Part shown: in pieces, positions 7,854-15,561 of the stretch
How positions within the stretch are numbered: position 1 is the stretch's first letter
Layout: every line of letters starts with the position of its first letter
Assembly (NCBI RefSeq): GCF_034043515.1
Contig: NZ_CP138214.1
Coordinates: 5,649,501 to 5,713,500, forward strand
DNA from: Pseudomonas sp. MUP55
GTDB lineage: Bacteria > Pseudomonadota > Gammaproteobacteria > Pseudomonadales > Pseudomonadaceae
Direction: 5' to 3'
Length of the DNA: 64,000 nt
The notes under the pieces: model-generated
Seen by the model: only the letters and a program-made list of their open reading frames with translations
Databases searched by the model: none
What the model was told of the DNA's origin: nothing
Position numbers and translations under genes: made by a program

Positions 7854-9077
7854 TTACAGTTTGGCGAGGTCCGGAAGGTCGCCGGTCAAGCCCAGGGCCT
7901 GACGCACAAACACCGCCTTGGCTTCCGGGATCTGATCGACGATCTTCAGCCCGGCATTGCGCAACCAGCGCAACGGCAGTTGATCGGCCTGGAACAGGCG
8001 CTCGAAGCCCTCCATGGCCGCCATCAGCGCCAGGTTATGCGGCATGCGCCGACGCTCGTAGCGGCTCAGCACCTTCACATCCGCCAGACGCTCGCCACGT
8101 TCGTTGGCCGCCAGCAGCACTTCGGCCAGCACCGCAGCATCCAGAAACCCCAGATTCACGCCCTGCCCCGCCAAGGGGTGGATGACGTGGGCTGCATCGC
8201 CAATCAGCGCAAGGCCCTCGGCCACATAGCGTTTGGCGTGGCGCTGACGCAACGGCACGCAGACGCGCGGGTCGGCGCTGATCACGTTGCCCAGACGCCC
8301 TTCAAAGGCACGCTCCAGTTCCCCACAGAAGCGCTCGTCATCCAGCGCCATCAGGCGCTCGGACTCCGCCGGCGTGGTCGACCAGACGATCGAGCACCAA
8401 TCCTCATGCCCATCCCGCACCAGCGGCAGAAACGCCAGCGGGCCGGTGTCGGTAAAGCGTTGCCACGCCGTGCGCTGGTGCGGCTGGCTGCTGCGCACGC
8501 TGGTCACGATGGCGTTGTGCAGGTAATCCCACTCACGGGTGGGGGTGCCGGTCAGGCGGCGCACCGCGGAGTTGGCGCCGTCGGCGGCGACTACCAGCGG
8601 CGCGCGCAGCTTGCGGCCGTCGGCCAGGGTCAGCAGCCAGTCGTCACCGGAGCGACGCATCTGTTCCAGGCGCGCATTGGCCAACAGCCCCAGGTCGCAA
8701 TCATGCAGACGGTCCAGCAAGGCATCCTGGACCACGCGGTTCTCGACGATATGCCCCAATACCTCGGCATGCACGCTGGCCGCCGAGAAGTGGATCTGCC
8801 CGGTGCCGCTGCCGTCCCACACTTGCATCTGGCCATACGGGCTGGCGCGACGCTGGACGATGCCGTCCCACACACCAAGGCGTTGCAGAATGCGCTGGCT
8901 GGCGGAGGACAACGCACTCACCCGCGGTTCAAAGGCCGCTGCCGGCTCGAACGGCTTGACGCTCAGCGGGCTGCCGTCAAGCAGCAATACCTGCAGGCCA
9001 CTGCCTTGCAACGCCAGCGCCAGGGCGCTTCCGACCATTCCGGCCCCGACGATCAGCACATCTGCGCGCATGTCCAT
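7854..9077 (-). CDS. ubiI: FAD-dependent ubiquinone-biosynthesis hydroxylase, UbiI/VisC-like
   Basis: A 407-residue UbiH/COQ6-family flavoprotein monooxygenase that hydroxylates the aromatic ring of the quinone precursor. It has the N-terminal Rossmann motif VGAGMVGSALALAL and the second FAD motif ALIGDAAHVIHPLAGQGVNLG. The third conserved element, DGANSAVRRLTG, is also present. It is the last gene of ygfB-pepP-ubiH-DUF4442-ubiI, matching the E. coli order ygfB-pepP-ubiH-ubiI. ATG 9077 is used: it lies 2 bases after the previous stop and has an ACAGG site, whereas the upstream TTG would overlap that stop. Which ring carbon it acts on cannot be read from the sequence. Confidence 0.88.
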   Translation of the reverse strand: MDMRADVLIVGAGMVGSALALALQGSGLQVLLLDGSPLSVKPFEPAAAFEPRVSALSSASQRILQRLGVWDGIVQRRASPYGQMQVWDGSGTGQIHFSAASVHAEVLGHIVENRVVQDALLDRLHDCDLGLLANARLEQMRRSGDDWLLTLADGRKLRAPLVVAADGANSAVRRLTGTPTREWDYLHNAIVTSVRSSQPHQRTAWQRFTDTGPLAFLPLVRDGHEDWCSIVWSTTPAESERLMALDDERFCGELERAFEGRLGNVISADPRVCVPLRQRHAKRYVAEGLALIGDAAHVIHPLAGQGVNLGFLDAAVLAEVLLAANERGERLADVKVLSRYERRRMPHNLALMAAMEGFERLFQADQLPLRWLRNAGLKIVDQIPEAKAVFVRQALGLTGDLPDLAKL

Positions 9078-9079
9078 AG

Positions 9080-9565
9080 TCAAGCCTGTCTCGCTGGCGG
9101 CTTGCGCCGCACGTAAAGGGTTTTGTCGACTCGCGCCACCAGGGTGCCGGAGCCGTCATGAATCTGGACCTTGAGGCGAGGCAAATATTTCTCGCCATCG
9201 GCGGTCTGTCGGCGCACCTCGTCGAGCAAGGTGTCGTCGATGGAAAATTCGGCATACACCGGGCCTTTGCCCGGCGAGATGAAGTCGATGCTGGCGGCCT
9301 TGTCCCACACAATGTAGTCGCGGCCCAGGTTCTCCATCAGCATCAGCATGTAGAACGGGTCGACCATCGAATACAGGCTGCCGCCGAACTGCGTGCCCAC
9401 ATAATTGCGGTTATACCAGCCCAGGCCCATGCGTACTTTGACGTGACGAAAGTCAGCGCTCATCTGCTGCACGCTGACACCGGCGCCCAGATACGGCGGA
9501 TAAAGCGTCATCACCCAACGCAACAGCCGCGCCTTGCCCAGCCGCTCGATCAGCCATTTACGCAT
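9080..9565 (-). CDS. DUF4442 (hotdog-fold, YiiD-like) protein
   Basis: A 161-residue protein (MRKWLIERLGKARLLRW...) with the DUF4442 hotdog-fold pattern: GLGWYNRNYVGTQFGGSLYS, then PFYMLMLMENLG and KAASIDFISPGKG. Relatives are thioesterase-like, but no activity is established. It sits inside the ubiquinone operon, overlapping the ubiH stop by 8 bases and ending 2 bases before ubiI, which implies coupled translation. A role linked to quinone or lipid metabolism is inference. The open frame extends upstream into ubiH, but ATG 9565 begins the conserved part. Confidence 0.82.
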   Translation of the reverse strand: MRKWLIERLGKARLLRWVMTLYPPYLGAGVSVQQMSADFRHVKVRMGLGWYNRNYVGTQFGGSLYSMVDPFYMLMLMENLGRDYIVWDKAASIDFISPGKGPVYAEFSIDDTLLDEVRRQTADGEKYLPRLKVQIHDGSGTLVARVDKTLYVRRKPPARQA

Positions 9566-10745
9566 CGGAGCGCGTGCCCAGGCCCATGGCCTGGCGGGCG
9601 AACCAGCGTTTGGCCGGCGGCAGCAGATCCAGGCCGAGCAGGCCCATGTTGCGCCCCAGCGCAACCAACGGTTGCCCGCTGCCAAACAGGCGCGTGACCT
9701 GGTCGGAGAAACCCACGGTCAATTGCTGGTCCAGGCGCTGGCGCTCGCGATAGCGTTGCAGCGTTGCCAGGTCTCCGGGCACTTGCGGCCCGGCCAGCAA
9801 GGCTTCGGCCAGGGCGCTGGCATCGCGCAGGGACAGGTTGAAGCCCTGCCCGGCAATCGGGTGCAGGCTGTGCGCCGCATTGCCCAGCACCACCAGGTGC
9901 GAGCGCACTTGTTCTTCGGCTTCCACCAGGGTCAGCGGATAAAGATGCCGCGCGCCCACTTGTTTCAGGGTGCCCAGGCGATAGCCGAACACCTCCTGCA
10001 ATTGGCTCAGGAAACTGCGCTCATCGAGGTTGGCCAGACGCTGGGCGTCCATGCCGATGCGGGTCCAGACCAGCGCGCAGCGGTTGTCGGGCAGCGGCAG
10101 CAGGGCCATCGGGCCGTCATCGGTAAAACGCTCGAACGCTTCGCCATTGTGGGCTTCGCTCGGGGTGATATTGGCGATCAACGCGCTCTGATTGTAAGGC
10201 CGGGTTTTCACGCCGATGCCAAGCTGCTCGCGCAGACCGGAGCGACCGCCATCGGCCAACACCGCCAGGTCGCACTCCAGCACGGTTTCGTCATTGAGGG
10301 TCAGGCGATAGCCGCCTTCCAGCGGCTCCATGCGTGTGACCTCCGCCGGGCAGCGCCAGCTCACCACGTCCTTGTCCAGGCCTTGCCACAGGCACTGGCC
10401 GAGCCAGGCGTTTTCCACCACGTAACCCAGGGCCGGCACGCCTTCTTCCAGGGCCGACAAGCGCGCGGTGGAGAAACGTCCGCGGTCCGACACATGAATC
10501 TGCTTGATCGGCTCGGCGCGCTGGGAAATCGCTTGCCACAGGCCCAGGCGCTGATAAATCTGGCGGGCGCCGAAGGACAACGCTGAAGACCGCGCATCGT
10601 AGCTCGGCTGGTAGCTGTCACCCGGAGCGAAGGGCTCGATCAGGGCGATGGTCCACCCGCGCGCCTTGGCCCCGGCCTGCAACGCCAGTGCCAGGCTGGC
10701 GCCCACCAGGCCGCCGCCGATGATCGCCAGGTTGACCCGGCTCAT
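9558..10745 (-). CDS. ubiH: 2-octaprenyl-6-methoxyphenol hydroxylase
   Basis: A 395-residue FAD monooxygenase of ubiquinone biosynthesis. It has the dinucleotide-binding motif IIGGGLVGASLALALQ, the middle motif LADGGRSGLREQLG and the C-terminal FAD motif VVLGNAAHSLHPIAGQGFNL. Its start ATG overlaps the pepP stop (ATGA at 10742-10745), so translation is probably coupled. It is distinguished from the neighbouring ubiI-like paralogue by its position directly after pepP, as in E. coli. Confidence 0.92.
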   Translation of the reverse strand: MSRVNLAIIGGGLVGASLALALQAGAKARGWTIALIEPFAPGDSYQPSYDARSSALSFGARQIYQRLGLWQAISQRAEPIKQIHVSDRGRFSTARLSALEEGVPALGYVVENAWLGQCLWQGLDKDVVSWRCPAEVTRMEPLEGGYRLTLNDETVLECDLAVLADGGRSGLREQLGIGVKTRPYNQSALIANITPSEAHNGEAFERFTDDGPMALLPLPDNRCALVWTRIGMDAQRLANLDERSFLSQLQEVFGYRLGTLKQVGARHLYPLTLVEAEEQVRSHLVVLGNAAHSLHPIAGQGFNLSLRDASALAEALLAGPQVPGDLATLQRYRERQRLDQQLTVGFSDQVTRLFGSGQPLVALGRNMGLLGLDLLPPAKRWFARQAMGLGTRSDA

Positions 10746-12064
10746 CGGGCAGCCGCCATCAGCGCTTCGATCTCGGCCACCGTCTTGGGCACCGCGCCGG
10801 TCAGGATTTCACAGCCTTGCTTGGTCACTATCACGTCGTCCTCGATGCGTACGCCAATGCCACGCCACTTCTTCGCTACGTTCTGGTTGTCCGGTGAAAT
10901 ATAGATTCCCGGCTCTACGGTCAAGGCCATGCCGACTTCCAGCACGCGCCATTCACCGCCTACTTTGTACTCGCCCACATCATGCACATCCATGCCGAGC
11001 CAGTGACCGGCGCGGTGCATGTAGAAGGCGCGATAGGCTTCACTGGCGATCAGCTCGTCAACGTCGCCTTGCAGCAGCCCCAGCTTGACCAGCCCGGCCG
11101 TGATGACCTGCACGGTCGCCTCATGCGCCTGGTTCCAGTGCTTGTTCGGCGCGATCTGCTGGAAGGCAGCTTCCTGGGAGGCCAGCACAATTTCGTAGAT
11201 CGCCTTTTGCTCGGGCGAGAACTTACCGTTGACCGGCCAGGTACGCGTGATGTCACTGGCGTAGCAGTCGATCTCGCAACCGGCATCGATAAGCACCAGG
11301 TCGCCGTCCTTGAGCAACGCGTCATTCTGCTGGTAATGCAGGATGCAGGTATTACGCCCGGCGGCAACGATGGAGCCATAGGCCGGCATTTTCGCGCCGC
11401 CCTTGCGGAACTCGTAATCCAGCTCGGCCTCCAGGCTGAACTCATGCAGGCCGGCACGGCTGGCCTGCATCGCCCGCACATGGGCCGCGCAGGAAATTCG
11501 CGCCGCCTCGCGCATCACCTTCACTTCCGCCGCCGATTTATACAGGCGCATGTCGTGAAGCAAATGATCCAGGGCAACGAATTCGTTCGGCGGCTGGGCG
11601 CCCAGGTGCGCCTTGGAGCGGATCACGTTGATCCACTCCATCAGATGCCGGTCGAACTCGGCATTGCTGCCCATGGCCGAATACACCCGGTCACGGCCTT
11701 CGATCAGGCCGGGCAGGATGTCGTCGATATCGGTGATGGGAAACGCATCGTCCGCCCCGAAATCACGAATCGCGCCTTCAGTGCCGGCGCGCAGGCCATC
11801 CCACAATTCGCGCTCGGCGTTGCGCTCGCGGCAGAACAGCACGTACTCGCCATGCTGGCGACCGGGCATCAGCACGATCACCGCCTGCGGTTCGGGGAAT
11901 CCGCTCAGGTACTGGAAGTCGCTGTCCTGGCGGTAGACATGCTCCACGTCGCGATTGCGGATCGCCACGGCGGCGGCGGGCAGGATAGCGATGCTGTTGG
12001 GTTCCATCTGCGCCATGAGCGCCTTGCGGCGACGGGTGTATTCCGCTTTGGGGATATGGATCAT
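10742..12064 (-). CDS. pepP: Xaa-Pro aminopeptidase P
   Basis: A 440-residue cytoplasmic metallopeptidase that removes N-terminal residues preceding proline. The pita-bread catalytic domain shows its metal ligands: LIDAGCEIDCYASDITR (two Asp), HRAGHWLGMDVHD (His), VEPGIY (Glu) and VRIEDD (Glu). The N-terminal domain is the AMP_N type (FQYLSGFPEPQAVIVL). It is second in the ubi operon, 20 bases after ygfB and overlapping ubiH by 4 bases. Its link to ubiquinone genes is conserved but not mechanistically explained. Confidence 0.95.
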   Translation of the reverse strand: MIHIPKAEYTRRRKALMAQMEPNSIAILPAAAVAIRNRDVEHVYRQDSDFQYLSGFPEPQAVIVLMPGRQHGEYVLFCRERNAERELWDGLRAGTEGAIRDFGADDAFPITDIDDILPGLIEGRDRVYSAMGSNAEFDRHLMEWINVIRSKAHLGAQPPNEFVALDHLLHDMRLYKSAAEVKVMREAARISCAAHVRAMQASRAGLHEFSLEAELDYEFRKGGAKMPAYGSIVAAGRNTCILHYQQNDALLKDGDLVLIDAGCEIDCYASDITRTWPVNGKFSPEQKAIYEIVLASQEAAFQQIAPNKHWNQAHEATVQVITAGLVKLGLLQGDVDELIASEAYRAFYMHRAGHWLGMDVHDVGEYKVGGEWRVLEVGMALTVEPGIYISPDNQNVAKKWRGIGVRIEDDVIVTKQGCEILTGAVPKTVAEIEALMAAAR

Positions 12065-12084
12065 GGGCAGATGGGTTTCCTCTC

Positions 12085-12642
12085 TTAGTGCAGCGACGGC
12101 TTGGGTGCCGCCGGTTCAGCGGACTTGCGGGTCTCGGTGAACAGCAACAATGGCGCGACGCGCAGGTATTCCATGACTTCCATGTAGTCGCCCTCGCCGT
12201 CCTCGGACTCTTCCAGGGCATCTTGCACCTGGGAGATGGCTGCCAGGTCCTGCAGCACTTCCTTGGCATCGGTGCTCAGTTCCAGGCCACCGGCGTTCAC
12301 GCCGAAACCATGGAGGAAACCCTGGCACCATTGGCCCAGTGCAGCGGCGCGTTCGGCCAGCGGCACATCGTCGGTCGGCAGCAGCAGGACCACGGTGACG
12401 TCATCACCGGTCAGCTCGCCCTTGACCATCTCTTGCAGGCCGATCAGCGCATTGCGCACGTTATCTTCAGGTTCCTTTTCGAGCAGCTCGGCCACATCGG
12501 CCAGCCAGTTGTCGGCGTCGAAGCCGACACCGGTGCAGCTGCGGCCCAACAGCACGCCGTGCAGTTCGGCAGGCGAGCAAGGATGACCGCTGGTGCTCAG
12601 CAGTTTGGAAAAAGCATCGTACGGGGAGTTCTGAATGGGCAT
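12085..12642 (-). CDS. ygfB: UPF0149 (YgfB/YecA) family protein
   Basis: A 185-residue protein of the all-helical UPF0149 family: [14 protein letters not shown], then [14 protein letters not shown]. Near residues ~105-125 it carries [17 protein letters not shown], the conserved core. It is the first gene of the ubi operon. In P. aeruginosa YgfB is reported to influence ampDh3 and beta-lactam tolerance; whether this copy does so is unknown. The start ATG 12642 lies about 140 bases from the divergent TIGR02449 gene, so the promoter is in that space. Confidence 0.9.
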   Translation of the reverse strand: MPIQNSPYDAFSKLLSTSGHPCSPAELHGVLLGRSCTGVGFDADNWLADVAELLEKEPEDNVRNALIGLQEMVKGELTGDDVTVVLLLPTDDVPLAERAAALGQWCQGFLHGFGVNAGGLELSTDAKEVLQDLAAISQVQDALEESEDGEGDYMEVMEYLRVAPLLLFTETRKSAEPAAPKPSLH

Positions 12643-12780
12643 GGTGAGCTAGGCGCCAGACGGCGCAATGTCTAGAATGGAGCGCTGTATCCTAGCACCG
12701 GCAGACGTACCAAGACTATCGAGGGCGTCAGATCGTTTATCCTGCAGTTGCCATTCATCAGACAAATCCAGTGGAACCCA

Positions 12781-12990
12781 ATGGAAGACACCGACCTGCA
12801 AGCGCTGATGGCCAGACTCGAACTGCTAATTGATCGGGTCGAGCAACTTAAGAGTCAAAACGGACTCCTACAAGCTCAGGAAAAGACCTGGCGCGAGGAA
12901 CGCGCTCACCTCATTGAAAAAAACGAAATCGCCCGGCGTAAGGTCGAATCGATGATTTCGCGCCTGAAGGCCCTGGAGCAAGACTCATGA
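12781..12990 (+). CDS. TIGR02449 family small coiled-coil protein
   Basis: A 69-residue protein that is almost wholly coiled coil (LQALMARLELLIDRVEQLKS, then EKTWREERAHLIEKNEIARR). It resembles the cell-division factor ZapB in size and heptad pattern. It ends in an ATGA overlap with zapA, so the two are translationally coupled. The start ATG 12781 begins the conserved MEDTDLQ; the open frame runs 11 codons further upstream with no support. A ZapA partner role is inference from the pairing. Confidence 0.82.
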   Translation: MEDTDLQALMARLELLIDRVEQLKSQNGLLQAQEKTWREERAHLIEKNEIARRKVESMISRLKALEQDS

Positions 12991-13304
12991 GTTCAAGCAA
13001 TAGCGTTACCGTGCAGATCCTAGACAAAGAATATTCGATCATCTGCCCCCAGGAAGAGCGCAGCAACCTGGTGAGCGCTGCCCGCTACCTGGACGGCAAG
13101 ATGCGCGAGATCCGCAGCAGCGGCAAAGTGATCGGCGCCGACCGCATCGCCGTGATGGCCGCGCTGAACATTACCCACGACCTGCTTCATAAGCAGGAGC
13201 GCCCTGATGTGCAGGCCAGCGGTTCGACCCGCGAGCAAGTGCGCGACCTACTCGAACGCGTTGATCTGGCACTCTCCACCGATTCAGAAGCACCCAAGGG
13301 CTGA
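12987..13304 (+). CDS. zapA: cell division protein ZapA
   Basis: A 105-residue FtsZ-ring stabiliser. The globular N-terminal domain contains VTVQILDKEYSIICPQEE and AARYLDGKM, and the C-terminal half is an amphipathic helix (DRIAVMAALNITHDLL...). It starts inside the stop of the TIGR02449 gene (ATGA). 6S RNA follows directly and then fau, the arrangement long known for zapA-ssrS-fau loci in proteobacteria. Confidence 0.94.
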   Translation: MSSSNSVTVQILDKEYSIICPQEERSNLVSAARYLDGKMREIRSSGKVIGADRIAVMAALNITHDLLHKQERPDVQASGSTREQVRDLLERVDLALSTDSEAPKG

Positions 13305-13323
13305 TTGCCGAATCTGTTTAAGG

Positions 13324-13329
13324 TATACT
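13324..13329 (+). promoter_or_regulatory. -10 element for 6S RNA
   Basis: TATACT lies 8-10 bases before the predicted 6S 5' end. A TTGCCG at 13305-13310 has only 13 bases of spacing, so the -35 is uncertain. Confidence 0.55.
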
Positions 13330-13336
13330 CGCCTCA

Positions 13337-13515
13337 CTCCCTGGCGTGTTTGCCAGTCGGCGATGTCCCGGAGCCGATTCGCACTACCCTGGAAGTTGCA
13401 CGTTGGGCTGGTGTGCATGTCCGCTAGACGGAAAGCCTTAAAGCCTACTGCTTCTTCCACCTTGAACTTTCGGGTTCAAGGGCTTAGTCGACAGCGGCTC
13501 TGCCGGGGAGCCTGA
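13337..13515 (+). ncRNA. ssrS: 6S RNA
   Basis: A non-coding interval of about 180 bases between zapA and fau, the standard location of 6S RNA, the global RNA regulator that binds sigma-70 RNA polymerase. Its 5' part (CCCTGGCGTGTTTGCCAG) and 3' part (GCGGCTCTGCCGGGGAGCC) could form the closing stem around a large central bubble. Recognisable internal segments are TTGCACGTTGGGCTGG and CTTGAACTTTCGGGTTCAAG, a perfect hairpin. The ends are estimated from the -10 element and the terminator, so they may be off by several bases. Confidence 0.85.
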
Positions 13516-13528
13516 ATTCCCAAACTCA

Positions 13529-13556
13529 ATGCCAGTCCCAGGACTGGCATTGTTTT
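13529..13556 (+). terminator. Rho-independent terminator after 6S RNA
   Basis: Hairpin AATGCCAGTCC / GGACTGGCATT with a 2-base loop, then GTTTT. It ends immediately before the fau reading frame. Confidence 0.88.
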
Positions 13557-13571
13557 ATGAGCCGAAAAGCC

Positions 13572-14201
13572 ATGAACGAACCTGCGCCACTATCACGTCC
13601 GCAACTTCGACGCATGTTGCGCAAGGCCCGCCGCGCACTCACCCCCAGCGAGCAGCGCCAGGCCGCTTTGGGGCTATATCGACAACTGGCACAGCACCCG
13701 CTGTTTCGCCGGGCCAAACATATTTCTTTATATCTACCGACGGACGGTGAAATCGATCCGCGTCTGCTGCTGCGCGCTGCTCAGCGCCAGGGCAAGGCCA
13801 CTTACCTGCCCGTACTGAGTGCGTGGCCGCGAACCAAGATGGTGTTCCAGCGCGTGCGGCCTGGGGATAAGTTGCTGCCCAACCGCTTTCGCATTCTTGA
13901 GCCACGGCCCAATGCCCAACGCCAACGCAAGGTGTGGGCGCTGGACCTGGTGCTGCTGCCGCTGGTGGGGTTCGATAATGAGGGCGGGCGATTGGGCATG
14001 GGTGGCGGATTCTATGACCGCAGCCTGGCCTACCTGGCCCGGCGCAAAAGCTGGCGCAAGCCGACGCTGCTTGGGCTGGCCCATGAGTGTCAGCAAGTGG
14101 ATCGCTTGGCGCAGGCGAGTTGGGACGTGCCGCTGGCGGGCACTGTCACCGATAAGCATTGGTATGTCGCAGAAGCGCCGCTGGAACCAGCGACGCCTTG
14201 A
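13572..14201 (+). CDS. fau: 5-formyltetrahydrofolate cyclo-ligase
   Basis: A 209-residue enzyme that converts 5-formyl-THF to 5,10-methenyl-THF using ATP. Motifs are LRKARRALTP and ISLYLPTDGEIDPRLLL at the N-terminal substrate region. The ATP/Mg site at the C-terminal half contains LVLLPLVGFDNEGGRLGMGG and FYDRSLAYL. An in-frame ATG at 13557 overlaps the terminator T-run and lacks a ribosome site, so ATG 13572 is preferred. The start is the least certain part. The position after 6S RNA is the conserved one. Confidence 0.92.
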   Translation: MNEPAPLSRPQLRRMLRKARRALTPSEQRQAALGLYRQLAQHPLFRRAKHISLYLPTDGEIDPRLLLRAAQRQGKATYLPVLSAWPRTKMVFQRVRPGDKLLPNRFRILEPRPNAQRQRKVWALDLVLLPLVGFDNEGGRLGMGGGFYDRSLAYLARRKSWRKPTLLGLAHECQQVDRLAQASWDVPLAGTVTDKHWYVAEAPLEPATP

Positions 14202-14208
14202 AGTCGTG

Positions 14209-14355
14209 TTAACGCTTGAATTGCTGTTGCACAGGCGAGAGCTCAACCGGTGCATCGGTCTTGTTCGACCACAGGCTCTGGGCATACCCGGTGGTCACGA
14301 CGCCCAGACCAAACAAAATAACCAATATCCATAGTAAATCCGGTTTACGTTGCAT
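14209..14355 (-). CDS. 48-residue single-span membrane peptide
   Basis: A short gene read on the minus strand. It starts at ATG 14355 with a strong AAGGGGGG ribosome site 7 bases upstream and ends with TAA at 14209. The product begins MQRKPDLLWILVILFGLG, a positively charged start and one transmembrane segment. This is followed by a TTGYAQSLWSNK turn and a polar tail ending in VQQQFKR. Charge distribution predicts N-in. It lies between fau and the EVE gene, convergent with fau. Function is unknown. I believe it is real because of the ribosome site, codon usage and membrane topology. Confidence 0.7.
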   Translation of the reverse strand: MQRKPDLLWILVILFGLGVVTTGYAQSLWSNKTDAPVELSPVQQQFKR

Positions 14356-14549
14356 CGATTGCCCCCCTTCAGGCACCTCGTACACGATGACAACAACGTT
14401 CCAAAGTAGTCCGTTGCAGCTGCGCCAAGCTTAAAAGCCGGCATTCTGCGGTAACGTGAACCAACACGCAAACCTTGGCGCCAACCGACTGTCGGTTTGT
14501 CACGGCATTGCCCGACAACTTGCCCAATACCCTTTTCAGGAGCCCGAAA

Positions 14550-14999
14550 ATGGCCTACTGGCTGATGAAATCCGAGCCTGACGAACTGTCCATCCATGAT
14601 CTGGAAAAGCTCGGCAAAGCGCGCTGGGACGGGGTGCGCAATTACCAGGCGCGTAATTTCCTGCGCGCCATGGCGGTGGGCGATGAATTTTTCTTTTACC
14701 ACTCCAGCTGCCCGGAACCGGGCATTGCCGGCACCGGCACAATCATCGAGGCCGCCTATCCGGACCCGACCGCGCTTGAGCCGGACAGCCACTATTTCGA
14801 CGCCAAGGCCACCCTTGAGAAAAACCCGTGGAGCGCAATCGACGTCGCGCATGGGCAGACTTTTGCAAAGGTGTTGGGACTGGGCTACCTGAAGCAGCAG
14901 ACCGCGCTGGCCGAACTGCCCTTGGTGCAAAAAGGCAGCCGGCTCTCGGTGATGCCGGTCACTGCCGAGCAATGGGCGGCGGTCATGGGTTTGTGTTGA
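14550..14999 (+). CDS. EVE domain protein
   Basis: A 149-residue single-domain protein of the EVE/PUA-like fold. It has the hallmark start MAYWLMKSEPDELS, followed by WDGVRNYQARNFLRAM, FFYHSS and GIAGTG. EVE domains bind modified bases in nucleic acid; some family members act with restriction or tRNA-modification systems, but the stand-alone bacterial form has no fixed role. AGGAG sits 7 bases before ATG 14550. The open frame continues upstream without conservation. Confidence 0.9.
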   Translation: MAYWLMKSEPDELSIHDLEKLGKARWDGVRNYQARNFLRAMAVGDEFFFYHSSCPEPGIAGTGTIIEAAYPDPTALEPDSHYFDAKATLEKNPWSAIDVAHGQTFAKVLGLGYLKQQTALAELPLVQKGSRLSVMPVTAEQWAAVMGLC

Positions 15000-15003
15000 G
15001 GCG

Positions 15004-15411
15004 TTACTGGATGATCAGGTTGTTGAACAGCAGGTCTTCCACCACCGGCTTGCCGGTCTCATCGTTCATGACTTGCTGGGTTTGCTTCAACGCTTCCTGA
15101 CGCAGCTTTTCCTTACCTTCTACGCTGCTCATGGTTTCGTTGGTCTGCTGGGTAAACAGCGCCACCAGTTGGTTGCGAATCAACGCATCGTTGGCTTTGA
15201 CCGCTGCGGCGGCTTCGGTACCGGTCACGCGCAGGGCGATGTCGGCCTTGAATACCTTGAGCTTGGCCGTGCCATCAAGCCCGTAGTTGCCCACGAACGG
15301 CGGGGTAAGGCTGATATAGCTGACTTTCGGCGCCTCGCCCTCTTTGGCTTCTTCGGCCTGGGCTGCCATCGGCAAGGTCAGGGCAAGCATCAACAGGATC
15401 CACGCTTTCAC
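15004..15411 (-). CDS. FliL-like secreted protein
   Basis: A 135-residue protein with a signal peptide (MKAWILLMLALTLPMAAQA). Its domain resembles the periplasmic part of flagellar FliL: YISLTPPFVGNYG, then LKVFKADIALRVTG and IRNQLVALFTQQ. True FliL has an N-terminal membrane anchor and flagellar neighbours, and neither is seen here, so flagellar function should not be assumed. The start is GTG 15411 with a GAGGAA site 8 bases upstream. It converges with the EVE gene, ending 5 bases from it. Confidence 0.78.
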   Translation of the reverse strand: MKAWILLMLALTLPMAAQAEEAKEGEAPKVSYISLTPPFVGNYGLDGTAKLKVFKADIALRVTGTEAAAAVKANDALIRNQLVALFTQQTNETMSSVEGKEKLRQEALKQTQQVMNDETGKPVVEDLLFNNLIIQ

Positions 15412-15561
15412 AGTTCATTCCTCGAATTCGGTTGCCGGGTAGCATAACGCTAGCAAGGCTGAGCACAAGCTTATGGGGGCTTATCAGGCGCGGGCATGCT
15501 CATTGACCCACGGGTGTACCCTCCTACACTTATCGGCCACGACGCCAAAAGGAATAGTCCG

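Noticed and set aside
7791..9116. 441-codon open frame opposite the ubiI-like gene
   Set aside because: His/Gln-rich shadow of a well-supported FAD enzyme.
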